Assembly: GCA_019695115.1 (NCBI GenBank) | Contig: JAIBAP010000003.1 | Location: forward strand, 108,746-172,745 | Direction of reading: 5' to 3' | Source: Caldilineales bacterium | Lineage (GTDB): Bacteria > Chloroflexota > Anaerolineae > J102 | Length of the DNA: 64,000 bases | Shown: positions 9,001-17,137 of the stretch, piece after piece | Numbering within the stretch: position 1 is the stretch's first letter | How the letters are laid out: the number at the start of each line of letters is the position of its first letter | The notes under the pieces: generated by a model | What the model saw: only the letters and a program-made list of their open reading frames with translations | Database searches by the model: none | Told to the model about the DNA's origin: nothing | Program-made: the position numbers and the translations under genes

Positions 9001-11362
9001 CTTCATAGCTCGACCAGTCTTGCGCCACCCAGGTATCGGCGGCCTCGTTGCTGAAGGCGTGGGTGGTGCCCGCCCACTGGCCGGAGCCGATGGTCAGGTC
9101 GAGTTGCAGCACAGTGTTGGGGTCGCTTGCGCCGGGCACGACGGCAGGCGGGGCCGTGGTCACGGTCACGGCCGCCGAGGCGGCAGGGTGATTCCAGGTC
9201 ACAAAGCCGACGCCGTTGCCATCCGCATCTGTGCCCGCGGGCAGTTCGGCCAACTCGAAATCATCGACGACAGTGGTGCGCACGAGCAGGCCGACGTTGT
9301 CGACGAAGTAGCTCTGGCTGCCCATATCGACCGCGCCAAAGCCGCCGATGGCGTAGCCCCAGACCTCGTCCAGGGTCAGGCCGTCGTTGGGCGCGCCGTT
9401 GCCGATCTCTTTGCGGTGGAACTCGGAGAAGGGGATGGTGAAGAACTGCCAGCCGCTGAACGTGTCGGGGATGTCCACCGACCAGCGTTCGGCGTCGTCG
9501 CGGGTGGAGCCGGGGTTGCGGTTTTCGGAGATATCGACGAAGAGCACGCCGCCGGTGTTGTTGCCGTAAAGCCAGAGGCTGAGGCCCTCGTAGCTCGACC
9601 AGTCCTGCGCCACCCAGGTATCGGCGGCCTCGTTGCTGAAGGCGTGGGTGGTGCCCGCCCACTGGCCGGGGCCGATGGCCAGGTCGAGTTGCAGCACGGT
9701 GTTGGGGTCGGGCAAGCCGGGCACGGCGGCAGGCGGGGCAGTGGTCACGGTCACGGCCGCGGAGGCGGCGGGGTGATTCCAGGTGACGAAGCCGACGCCG
9801 TTGCCGTCCGCATCCGCGCCCGCGGGCAGTTCGGCCAGCTCGAAGTCATCGATCAGGACCGACTTGCCGGAGAGGATGGGGGCGTCGTTGTCGGCGATGG
9901 TGAGCGTGGCCTCGCTGCGAGCGCCCAGGCTGGCTCCGTTCGGATTGGCCAGGGTGACGACCACGGTCTCGTCCTCCTCCTCGCTGGCGTCGTCGATGGC
10001 GGCGAGGACAAGGGTCTGCTCGGTGACGCCGGGCGGGAAGGTGAGGGTGGAAACCGGCGGGGTGGTGAAGTCATCGCCGGCGGTGGCCGTGCCGCCCGTG
10101 ACTGCGAAATCAACCGTCACGGTGGTGGCGCTGGCGGCGCTGAGGGCGACAACCAGGCTGGCCTCGCCGCCTTCCTCGACCGCGTAGTCGCGTTGGGCGA
10201 AGCCGACGGTGAGGGCCGGTTGGCCGTCACCGAAGAGGGCGACATGGTCGAGATAGGTGGTGCGCTGGCCGCCGGGCAGGGCCAGGGCGTAGGCTTGCAC
10301 CTCGGTGAGGGTGAGGCCGTCATCAGGCGCGCCGCCGGGTTGGTAGGCATAGTCGCGGAAAAAGGCCGCCCAGGGAAGGCTGAGGAAGCGCCAGCCGGCG
10401 AAGTTGTCCACGAATTCGTAGGCGAAGCGCTCGGCGGAGTCGCCGGGCACAGCCGGATTGGGGTTGTCGCTGAGGATGAGGCGATACGTGCCGCCGCTGT
10501 TGCCGCCTCTGAACCAGAAGCCCAGGCCGTTGTAGCCGCTCCAATCCTGGCCGCCGAGGTTGTTGCCGGCGCCCGCGCCCCAGCCGGCGGAGTTGTAGGC
10601 GATCTCCAGCACGTTGTTGGGTTTCAGGCCGGGCACGGTGTCGGTGGGCACGATGGTGGTGTTGACGAAGGTTCCGCTGCCGTAGTCGCCGTATTGGAAC
10701 CAGGTGGGGGGCAGTTCCTGTTCGAAATCGTTCACCGCCTGGAATGTGACCAGGCGCACCTCGTCGAGGGCGATGGTGGCGGCGCCGTTGGGTAGGGCCA
10801 GGGCGTAGGCCTGCACCTCGGTGAGGGTGAGGCCGTCGTCGGGGGCGCCGCCGGGCTGGTAGGCCCAGTCGCGCACAAACGCACCCCAGGGGATGAGGAT
10901 GTGCCGCCAGCCAGCGCTGTTGTCGGCAAATTCGTGGACGAAGCGCTCGGCCGAGTCGCCGGGCACGGCGGGGTTGGGGTTGTCGCTGAGGATGAGGCGG
11001 AAGGTGCCGCCGCTGGCCGCGCCGCGGAACCAGAAGCTGAAGCCGTCATACTGGCTCCAATCCTGGCCGCCGAGGTTGTTGCCCGTGCCCGCGCCCCAGC
11101 CGGCGGAGTTGTAGGCAATCTCCAGCACGTGGTTGGGATTCAGGCCGGGCACGGTGTCGGTGGCGACGATGGTGGGGTTGATAAAGGTTCCGCTGCCGTA
11201 GTCGCCGTATTGGAACCAGGTGGCGGGCAGGCCGCTCTCGAAATCATCGAGGACGGGGGGATCGCCGGCAGGCTGGGCGAGGGCGAGCGGGCCGGCCAGG
11301 GCCAGCAGCAGGAACAGGCCGAACAACAAGGAAAGGAAGAGGAGGCGATGGCGCTGAGGCAT
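6086..11362 (-). CDS. Giant secreted GH16 beta-glucanase with repeated carbohydrate-binding modules
   Basis: A 1758-residue exported protein. The ATG at 11362 follows an AAGGA site and opens a signal peptide (basic MPQRHR, then a Leu-rich core, ALAQ). In order: two similar beta-sandwich modules (about 11250-10755 and 10735-10215), a Calx-beta domain (10220-9885), two near-identical modules (9855-9285 and 9270-8695), a second Calx-beta (8680-8345), and a fifth module split by the GH16 catalytic domain (about 8035-7260; GEIDIMEYV holds both catalytic Glu). A DUF11-like domain and a C-terminal DNRLRE-type domain follow. By family and context it should cleave beta-1,3(-1,4)-glucans outside the cell. 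It is the last gene of the glucan locus. Confidence 0.9.
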   Translation of the reverse strand: MPQRHRLLFLSLLFGLFLLLALAGPLALAQPAGDPPVLDDFESGLPATWFQYGDYGSGTFINPTIVATDTVPGLNPNHVLEIAYNSAGWGAGTGNNLGGQDWSQYDGFSFWFRGAASGGTFRLILSDNPNPAVPGDSAERFVHEFADNSAGWRHILIPWGAFVRDWAYQPGGAPDDGLTLTEVQAYALALPNGAATIALDEVRLVTFQAVNDFEQELPPTWFQYGDYGSGTFVNTTIVPTDTVPGLKPNNVLEIAYNSAGWGAGAGNNLGGQDWSGYNGLGFWFRGGNSGGTYRLILSDNPNPAVPGDSAERFAYEFVDNFAGWRFLSLPWAAFFRDYAYQPGGAPDDGLTLTEVQAYALALPGGQRTTYLDHVALFGDGQPALTVGFAQRDYAVEEGGEASLVVALSAASATTVTVDFAVTGGTATAGDDFTTPPVSTLTFPPGVTEQTLVLAAIDDASEEEDETVVVTLANPNGASLGARSEATLTIADNDAPILSGKSVLIDDFELAELPAGADADGNGVGFVTWNHPAASAAVTVTTAPPAAVPGLPDPNTVLQLDLAIGPGQWAGTTHAFSNEAADTWVAQDWSSYEGLSLWLYGNNTGGVLFVDISENRNPGSTRDDAERWSVDIPDTFSGWQFFTIPFSEFHRKEIGNGAPNDGLTLDEVWGYAIGGFGAVDMGSQSYFVDNVGLLVRTTVVDDFELAELPAGTDADGNGVGFVTWNHPAASAAVTVTTAPPAVVPGASDPNTVLQLDLTIGSGQWAGTTHAFSNEAADTWVAQDWSSYEGICFWLYGNNTGGVLFVDIAENRNPGSTRDDAERWSVDIPDTFTGWKFFTIPFSEFHRKEIGNGAPNDGLTLDEVWGYAIGGFGAVDMGSQSYFVDDVTLYGKVGDGDTPLEIEFGAISYSVVEGASVDVTVALSRAATETVSVDYVSAESTARPGRDFTPVSGTLTFAPGESEASFSVASFDNSKHDGDRALMLNLRNPAGADLGFSIRALVTIEDNDPVDPTLIDDFEGWQPFTAAGDVTLAASELMAGDAAARPGQDAYEGVLSGEFDTTAAPASFARTFTQPQDWSAHDGLSFWYYGAGNGERVTVELQDNVAASTGETPATDWVMVWSDEFDGPAGTPPNPNKWTHQIGDGTMYGIPGWGNGEFQFYSDDPANASNDGAGNLILSLQETADGDARQCWYGPCDYTSARLISAQKNEFEYGRIEARALVPPGPAGLWPAFWMLGTNIDEVGWPQSGEIDIMEYVSKFPNDVFGTIHGPGYSGGSGFGATLNLPGGVAGNYHTFAVEWGPDEIHWFVDGVNYHNATPADVAPHEWVYNHPFYLILNLAIGGNFGGPIAEGMTFPQNLAVDYVRVYQAADTAERFQASFVDDVAGWQKVELPFAFFHRSAAQPAGAPDDGLDLTAVHGYGFDLPDGAAGMFRLDQVRLEEELAIPAWLGSISQHTDADPLVTGSTITVAAAATNYSGAAYDAFLLVPLDTEVQYVAGSASNGAFPLTAGQLAAMGYDLAAQATHPGVVAVAWAGEIADQQTASFSFQVEVSARAGAVQHRLITPQGTFSSNTLPVVETAAITLPLLADTWVNTGAPLVNYNTAAILTSRTTGLDNILLAFDRSQLPAGVQLLSAQLTLHRVENKSGALGKTVQVANVSAFDPLTVTGADVLAGALSFYNPGAALAVPSTPATVVVDARSQVAAWAAGDGRGYPGDGRGYPGDGRGYLAIQTSGPAGRVNMDSLESYQAQPATLTVVYIP
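6188..6250. repeat. Three 21-bp in-frame repeats inside the GH16 gene
   Basis: A 21-base unit occurs about three times and encodes the heptapeptide GDGRGYP repeatedly in the C-terminal DNRLRE-like domain, where one copy would be expected. The reading frame is kept. It looks like slippage expansion. Confidence 0.85.
8695..9855. repeat. Tandem duplication of a carbohydrate-binding module (585-bp spacing)
   Basis: Two stretches inside the GH16 gene are almost identical at the DNA level with an offset of 585 bases (195 codons); for example the same run begins at 8715 and 9300. They encode modules 3 and 4. A second pair, modules 1 and 2, shows a 516-base offset (10681 against 11197) and is also similar in DNA. 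Confidence 0.9.
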
Positions 11363-11444
11363 GGGTGAAAATCCTTGAGTGATGGGGGATGGTGGAAACA
11401 AGTCGGATGGAAGTCGGCGGCGCCAATAGAGGCACGGCGCGCGG

Positions 11445-12404
11445 CTACGCCGGTTCGGTCGCATCGATCTGTTGCATGAACGCTTTGGGCCGGCGATTTT
11501 CATCGTACAGGCCCCAATGCTTTTCAGGTTCCAGGGCGTCGGGGGAGCCTTTCCAGGGTTCATCGAAGGCTTCGAAGATGAAGGTCAAGATCCTGTCTGC
11601 CTGCGTCCACTGCCTGAGTTGCTGAAGGTAACTGGTTTGTAGCGCCTCGGAGGCGTTCGTGGGGTCGATGCCGCGCCCATTGGAGGCCGTGGGCCACCCT
11701 GCTTCGGTGATGATCACAGGCTGGTCGGGATAGCGCCTGGCAACCGCGTCGTAATTGGCCTTGCTATAGTCGAGCGCCTCGGCAATCGTGCGATACTCCC
11801 ACACGGGATAGGTGTGCACCGAGATGAAATCCAATTCCGCCGCCAGCGGGCCGAGCTTGGTGATCCAGGGGACATAGTTGTCGCAAAATGTCACCGGCTG
11901 CCCGACGGCAGCCTTGATCCGGCGAACATAGCCGATCAGGCTGTCCACCGAGACCAGGTGATCGCTCCATTCCACCGCCGCTTCATTGCCGGCGGAGACC
12001 GAAAAGACACTATCGGGATAGCGCCTGGCCAGATCGATGAGCCGGTCGACTTGTCTGCTGTTTGCCCGGCGATTGGCGCGCAACGTGCGCGGGCTGAAGT
12101 CTGCTCCCCACGGGCAATTGGGGTTGCTCATTTCCGCCGCCATGTCCACCCCCAACATGACCCGCATGGCCAGGCCTTCGTCCTGGATGACTTGCAGCGT
12201 TTTCTCGGCGTGCTCGCTGCAATCATACAAGCGGATCAAGGACCAGTTTTTGGCCAATAGCAGCAGATCTTGTCTGATTTCTTCATAACTTGGATAGATG
12301 GCCTGGCGAGGGTCCTGGCCATCACGATAGCCGGAATAGCAGATCGCCCAACCATCGGAGATAATTGCCGAAATTGGTGTCTTTTCTGCCAACGAACTAG
12401 ACAT
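11445..12404 (-). CDS. GH17-like beta-1,3-glucan hydrolase (second of pair)
   Basis: A 319-residue TIM-barrel glycosidase-like protein. SAGNEA has the Asn-Glu of a clan A acid/base, and ITEAGWP the nucleophile Glu in the E-x-GWP context typical of GH17 endo- or exo-beta-1,3-glucanases. There is no signal peptide, so it should act in the cytoplasm on imported oligosaccharides. The start overlaps the end of the upstream GH17-like gene by 8 bases, which implies translational coupling. The two proteins are clearly related but diverged, so they may differ in chain-length preference or in endo/exo action. Confidence 0.82.
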   Translation of the reverse strand: MSSSLAEKTPISAIISDGWAICYSGYRDGQDPRQAIYPSYEEIRQDLLLLAKNWSLIRLYDCSEHAEKTLQVIQDEGLAMRVMLGVDMAAEMSNPNCPWGADFSPRTLRANRRANSRQVDRLIDLARRYPDSVFSVSAGNEAAVEWSDHLVSVDSLIGYVRRIKAAVGQPVTFCDNYVPWITKLGPLAAELDFISVHTYPVWEYRTIAEALDYSKANYDAVARRYPDQPVIITEAGWPTASNGRGIDPTNASEALQTSYLQQLRQWTQADRILTFIFEAFDEPWKGSPDALEPEKHWGLYDENRRPKAFMQQIDATEPA

Positions 12405-13320
12405 ATTTCAATCTGCCCTCCGCATCCATAAGCCCCCAATAGGCCCCTACATCGCCTTCATCAGCTGTTTTCCAGTTTTCGTCGAAAGCCGAGAAATAGA
12501 ACATCTCGATGCCCTGCTCCTCGGCCCATTGATAGGCGTTGATGAAATAGCGAAGGGCGCTTTCGTAAGAAGGCGTTGCCTCGCGCTGGCCCGATCCGAG
12601 ATTGGGCCAGCCTGTCTCGCTGATGACCACCTTTTTGCCTTTGGCCGCCCCGACCGCCTGCCGATACATCTCCTTCATGTAGACCAGGGCGTGCGCGGCG
12701 GGATAGCCCTCCCAGAAGGGATAGCAGTTGGCAAAAATCACATCGCAGGCAGCGCTGACGCGTGGGTGATCCACGAATAGAAAATACGCGTCCACATATC
12801 CCACCGGCACGCCCGGCGCCCCGGCTTTGGCCCGCGCGATGGCGTCGATCAGTTCATCTTCTGGCAGCTCATCCCGCAGCAAGACTTCATTGCCGATGGC
12901 CAGCAGGTTGGCGTGTCCTGCCCTGGCAACAGCGATGGCGTTCTGTATTTCCTGTTCATTCTGGTCGCGGTCTTCTCCCAACCATGCCCCCACCAGCGTC
13001 TTCAGCCCATACGCCGTGGCCAGGCGGGGGATCAACTCATTGCCTTTGGTGCAGGAGAAGATACGGATCCAGTGGACATAGGGCTGGACAAGGCGGAGGC
13101 GTGCGCTGATCTGCGCCTCGTCGATGTGCGCGCCAGGCCCTTGTCCTTCCACGTAGGGACTGAAGCAGAGGCCATGGATTTTGCGTTCCAGGATGTCGCC
13201 CACCAGGGCTTTCAGTTCGGCGATGGAATGACTGGCGACGTCGATCCCCGCCAACGATCGATAGGGATAGGCTCTTCTGGTCACTTCGCTTTCAACTCCG
13301 TTCTTTCTGCTGGGACCCAT
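12397..13320 (-). CDS. GH17-like beta-1,3-glucan hydrolase (first of pair)
   Basis: A 307-residue protein with AIGNEVLLRDE (acid/base Glu) and VISETGWPN (nucleophile Glu), as in GH17. No signal peptide is visible, so it is predicted to be cytoplasmic. The start is uncertain: the ATG at 13320 lacks a strong ribosome site, and a GTG a little downstream follows GGAG. It lies between the phosphorylase-like gene and the second GH17-like gene, which fits a role in trimming laminari-oligosaccharides. Confidence 0.82.
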   Translation of the reverse strand: MGPSRKNGVESEVTRRAYPYRSLAGIDVASHSIAELKALVGDILERKIHGLCFSPYVEGQGPGAHIDEAQISARLRLVQPYVHWIRIFSCTKGNELIPRLATAYGLKTLVGAWLGEDRDQNEQEIQNAIAVARAGHANLLAIGNEVLLRDELPEDELIDAIARAKAGAPGVPVGYVDAYFLFVDHPRVSAACDVIFANCYPFWEGYPAAHALVYMKEMYRQAVGAAKGKKVVISETGWPNLGSGQREATPSYESALRYFINAYQWAEEQGIEMFYFSAFDENWKTADEGDVGAYWGLMDAEGRLKYV

Positions 13321-13345
13321 CACCGGCAGGCATGGTTCTTGCGCC

Positions 13346-13456
13346 GTAACTGCTCAGCCTGTCTGGATTGTTGCCACGAATTGCACGAATTTGACGAATT
13401 TTGCTTATGATCATTCGTGTAATTCGTGTAATTCGTGGCAGAGGCTGAGTAGTTAC
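13346..13456. repeat. Long imperfect inverted repeat, about 111 bp
   Basis: The outer arms GTAACTGCTCAGCCT (13346-13360) and AGGCTGAGTAGTTAC (13442-13456) pair with one mismatch. Inside, CCACGAATT.. and ..AATTCGTGG form a second stem rich in CACGAAT units. It fills the gap between the phosphorylase-like gene and the first GH17-like gene and even covers the upstream stop codon. It could fold as an mRNA hairpin and looks like a dispersed palindromic element. Confidence 0.8.
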
Positions 13457-16400
13457 CTTGCGCCTAGGCCGGTGACCTGCACGCGTACAACCTCTCCGTC
13501 GCGCTGCAAGAGATGCCGCGTCGTCGCCGCATCCAGGCAATGACTCGACATCCTGGTGGAGCGACCGTTGCGGTAGACGACTTCGATCTGTTGCTCGCCG
13601 CCACGCTGATAGACGATCGGCGTCTGGCAGAAGGTGAAGACCAGTGAGCCGGGGGGAAGCGACAGGGTGGTGGCATCTCCCTGCGGGTTGAAACAGGTGA
13701 ATTCGTGCTCTGTGGGCAGGAACTCGTCTGGGTGCAGCAGGGTGGGCGCAAAGCAGAGCCGCCCTTGCTGCAATCTGACGCCCAGTTCCCCCCATCGGCT
13801 CAGGATGCCTTCCTTGACCTGGCCGGTCATCCCCGGCTGGCTGGCGCCGCCGCCCATGGGCGTGTGCGAATAGGGATCGGTGGGGAAGGCGCCGTAGTTG
13901 AGCGGCGTCTTGTTGAAGCCGATGCCGGCGCGGATGTCATCATAGGCCGCGGCCAGGGCCTCGATCACTCCCGCCTCGGCGCCGAGGTCTACGGCTTGCT
14001 GGTAGCATTCCTGCGCGGCCAGCAACAGCTTCGAGACCATGTGCCAGTAGACGCTGCCCAGGCCCTCGTAGGCGAAGAAGGTGCCCGAACGCCCGGTGAA
14101 GGTGTGATGGTCGAAGGTGGCTTCGAACAGGTCGAGTATGAACGCCCGTTCCGCCGCGGCCGGCCCGGCGTAGGCCGGCTCCTGGGCCAGCGCATCCAAC
14201 ACGCGGGCCACATCGCCGGCGTTGCGAAAGGCGCCGTGGAAATGGTAGGCGCCGGCCGCATCGCGGATGAGCAGCCGCCTGTCGTTCTGGGCGGCGAGCG
14301 CTGCCACCAGGACCGAAGCGCGCACTTTTTCCGCTGGTACATGGTTCTTCTGCAGGAAGCGGGGCAACTGGCGGTGGGGGTAGAGCAGGTAGGAATGCTG
14401 GTCGGGGCGATAAAGCTCGCTCTGGCGCAGGCTGCGCAACAGGGTGAGCGCCTCCTCTGGCGCCAACATGCCGGAGGAGAGGATGGCCACCTGGCCCTCC
14501 AACATCACGTACAGGCGGCCGATGCCCGCTTCTTCTGGGCGCAGATGCAGGGTGTTGTAGCTGTGATACAGCCCATCGGCGCGGCGATTGCAGCGCAGCG
14601 TCTGCTCGATGTAGGCCAGGGCCAGGGCCAGAAAGTCGGCGAGCGTGTGGCGGGGGAGCGTCGCCTGGGCGGGGGGCAGGCCATCCCGGTAGACAGCCGT
14701 ACGATAGGCGGTGGCCGCCATGCCCAGCGCATCCATCATCCCCCGCCGCTCGTGGTCGCTGAAGCCGGCGGCCAGGCTCTGCCGGCGCTGATCGAGGATG
14801 GCGTGGACATCCTCCAGCAGTTCCGCCACCGCCGCATGGACGGGGAAGGCGTCGATCTCGGCCTGCGCCAACAACTCCTGCCAGAAAACGATGAAACGGC
14901 GCAGATAGGCCACGGTGACCACCGACAGCCCCTTGCCCACCAGGGCGTTGTTGGCGTCGTTCCATTCCGGGCGCTGCGTGTTCATCCAGATGCCGCCTTC
15001 GGGCGCCAGGTTGGTGAGCTTGGCCAGCAGCAGCGTCAGCAGTTTTTCCGTCATCGTGGCGTGGATGACGGCGCCATCGGGGCCGCGCAGCAGGCGGGCA
15101 TCGGTGCCCAGGGTCGCGAGATCGGCGGTAATGGCCTCATCGCTCTCGTGATCGAACTCGATCGTGTCCTGCCAGTTGGCCAGCATCTCGGTATAGGGGC
15201 GCAGGCGGTAGGGCACGTTGGCGTAGGCGAAGATGGGGCGGTTCCACAGCGCCGCCAGCGCGCCGGGGCGCACATGCTCGGCGATTTCCAGCAGTTTTTG
15301 CAGATAGATGATCTGGTGATCGCTCCAATAGCCGATGTTGGCCCAGGGATTGTCCGGCTCCGGCGTTTCCCACTCGACGCCGTCGCGGGTGACGCGGTAG
15401 GGGTTGTAGCCATCGACGGTGGTGGCGTTGAGGAAGCGGGCCAGCATGCCCTCGCCAAAACCGGGGAAACTGAGGGCCAGCGGCTCCCAGTTCTGGAAGA
15501 TATCGCGCCAGTTGCCCTGGAAGTCGAAGCGCCGCCTGCCATCCGGCTGGCGCAGGTTGATGGAGAAGCTGTTCCAGGGCCGGCTGGGGTCGCCGTGCCG
15601 CCGGCTGAAGGTCAGGGGCAGGTACTCGTAGCACAGCCGGATCAGGTCGGGCGCGCCTGCCTCGGCCGCGCGCTGGTACAGGGTCTGGATGGCCAGTTGC
15701 TTCGGCAGGGCGTCGAACCAGTCCCGATGCCGGGCCAGCACCTCGCGATTGCGCGTCTGGACGAAATCGAGCAGGTCGGCGCGGTCGATGCGATAGTTCT
15801 GCACGAAGATGCCGCCGCGCATGATGTTGAAGAGGACGTTGGCGTAGTGATAGCTGGTGGTCGTCGCCTGCGCGGTCAGTTGCAGGGCATCGGCTGCCGC
15901 GGCCAGCCGCACCAGTTCCTCGGCGCCGGCGGCGATGTCCGCTTCGATCGCGGCGGCGATCTGCGATGGCTCCTGGCCCAGGAGCTGGCGCAGGGCGGCG
16001 ATGGCGGCGCTGTCCTGGTTCACATCGGCGACCAGTCGCCACTGGCGTTCCTGCACCGCCGGCAAGACGAAATCGGCCTGGACGAAGTAGGCGCCGGCCC
16101 TCCCGCACACATCCTCCTCCGGCCTGATCGCTCCGCCCTGCCGGAAGGCATCGACCTGTTCCGGGCTGAGCAGATGCCGGGCATTCTCCAGCCCCGTCTG
16201 CCAGACCACGGTCGCTTGCAGCGATTCGCTCGGCTCGGCCCGGTCGGTGAGGGTGGCGCTGAGGGCGAAGAGGCCCAGCCCGGTGGCGGGGTCGAGTTCG
16301 TTGCGTTTGTAGGCGTTCAGCAGGTTGCTGAGGGTGTTTTGCAACAGCGGGGTGGCGCCAAAAGGCAGGATGTTTTGCAGGCCGTCCAGCAGCTCGACCT

Positions 16401-16926
16401 GGCAATCCTCCCGCCCCTGGTTGTGCAGCCAGCAGGCGCGGACGAAGCCGAAGCGCTCGCCGGTGTGCCAGGCGCTGCGCAGCCGCAGTTGCAGATCGTG
16501 GTTGATCTCCTCGAAGACCAGTTTGTTGCCGTAGATGTTCTTATAGAGATGGCGTTCGCAGCGGTAGACGCCGGCGTAGCGCGGCGAAAACGGCTCCCAC
16601 AGGTAGGTGCGCCCCTGCCGGGTCAGGCGCAGGATGGTTTTGGGGCCGGTCAGCTCGGCATGGGCGGTGATCTTGTCCACCGTTTCGTAGGGAAACAGGG
16701 CCGAGTCGGCGTTGACCCGCCCGGCCGAGAGGCCGCCGGAGCTGGAGATGAACAGCCAGTGGTCGCCGCTGCTCACCAGGCTCATGAAAAAGGGCGGCAT
16801 CTGGTCATAGTGCGAGATGCGGTAGTAGGTCTCGCCGAACAGCTGCACGAACTCCCCCGTCACCGTTTTGGACTTGTCGATCAGCGGCGTGTTGCCGATC
16901 CAGAGTGGGGTGGTTGCGTGGGTCAT
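13453..16926 (-). CDS. Large GH94-like protein, candidate beta-1,3-glucan phosphorylase
   Basis: A 1157-residue protein without signal peptide. EWNDANNALVG (Asp about residue 657) matches the WND catalytic-Asp context of inverting GH94-type phosphorylases, and the C-terminal SQPGMTGQVKEGI resembles their phosphate-binding region. The N-terminal third looks like the large beta-sandwich of that clan, and the length fits the GH149 and GH161 beta-1,3-glucan phosphorylases better than cellobiose phosphorylase. The expected reaction is phosphorolysis of laminari-oligosaccharides to glucose 1-phosphate. The ATG at 16926 follows GAGGA; the open frame upstream reads through a 7-bp repeat and is rejected. 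The family assignment is inference from motifs and neighbours. Confidence 0.62.
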   Translation of the reverse strand: MTHATTPLWIGNTPLIDKSKTVTGEFVQLFGETYYRISHYDQMPPFFMSLVSSGDHWLFISSSGGLSAGRVNADSALFPYETVDKITAHAELTGPKTILRLTRQGRTYLWEPFSPRYAGVYRCERHLYKNIYGNKLVFEEINHDLQLRLRSAWHTGERFGFVRACWLHNQGREDCQVELLDGLQNILPFGATPLLQNTLSNLLNAYKRNELDPATGLGLFALSATLTDRAEPSESLQATVVWQTGLENARHLLSPEQVDAFRQGGAIRPEEDVCGRAGAYFVQADFVLPAVQERQWRLVADVNQDSAAIAALRQLLGQEPSQIAAAIEADIAAGAEELVRLAAAADALQLTAQATTTSYHYANVLFNIMRGGIFVQNYRIDRADLLDFVQTRNREVLARHRDWFDALPKQLAIQTLYQRAAEAGAPDLIRLCYEYLPLTFSRRHGDPSRPWNSFSINLRQPDGRRRFDFQGNWRDIFQNWEPLALSFPGFGEGMLARFLNATTVDGYNPYRVTRDGVEWETPEPDNPWANIGYWSDHQIIYLQKLLEIAEHVRPGALAALWNRPIFAYANVPYRLRPYTEMLANWQDTIEFDHESDEAITADLATLGTDARLLRGPDGAVIHATMTEKLLTLLLAKLTNLAPEGGIWMNTQRPEWNDANNALVGKGLSVVTVAYLRRFIVFWQELLAQAEIDAFPVHAAVAELLEDVHAILDQRRQSLAAGFSDHERRGMMDALGMAATAYRTAVYRDGLPPAQATLPRHTLADFLALALAYIEQTLRCNRRADGLYHSYNTLHLRPEEAGIGRLYVMLEGQVAILSSGMLAPEEALTLLRSLRQSELYRPDQHSYLLYPHRQLPRFLQKNHVPAEKVRASVLVAALAAQNDRRLLIRDAAGAYHFHGAFRNAGDVARVLDALAQEPAYAGPAAAERAFILDLFEATFDHHTFTGRSGTFFAYEGLGSVYWHMVSKLLLAAQECYQQAVDLGAEAGVIEALAAAYDDIRAGIGFNKTPLNYGAFPTDPYSHTPMGGGASQPGMTGQVKEGILSRWGELGVRLQQGRLCFAPTLLHPDEFLPTEHEFTCFNPQGDATTLSLPPGSLVFTFCQTPIVYQRGGEQQIEVVYRNGRSTRMSSHCLDAATTRHLLQRDGEVVRVQVTGLGAR

Positions 16927-16985
16927 GGGAGGAATGTCCTCATTGATAGGTGTCTGGCTAAAGAGATAATCCTCGGTCCTGAAAC

Positions 16986-17118
16986 GTGATGCGTGAGGCG
17001 TGAGGCGGGAGGCGTGATGCGTGAGGCGTGATGCGTGAGGCGTGAGGCGTGAGGCGTGATACGTGAGGCGTGAAAATCGCCGCCGTTTTCTCACGTTTCA
17101 CGCTTCACGCTTCACGGT
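16986..17118. repeat. Heptanucleotide array with facing inverted arm
   Basis: About 13 units of GTGAGGC/GTGATGC (16986-17076) are followed by a short spacer and four units of the complementary type TCACGCT (17091-17118). The transcript could fold as a long hairpin. It lies upstream of the phosphorylase-like gene and creates a false N-terminal extension of it. Confidence 0.9.
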
Positions 17119-17137
17119 TTATGACCTTCATAACAAA

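Noticed and set aside
6011..10795. Long plus-strand open frames opposite the giant GH16 gene
   Set aside because: Gly/Ala/Val-rich antisense shadows without motifs; the minus strand carries signal peptide, modules and catalytic residues.
13705..16989. Long plus-strand open frame opposite the phosphorylase-like gene
   Set aside because: No recognisable domain; mirrors the codon bias of the real minus-strand gene.
16927..17094. N-terminal extension of the phosphorylase-like protein with HASRLTP repeats
   Set aside because: It is translated from a 7-bp repeat array; the real start MTHATTPLW has a ribosome site.
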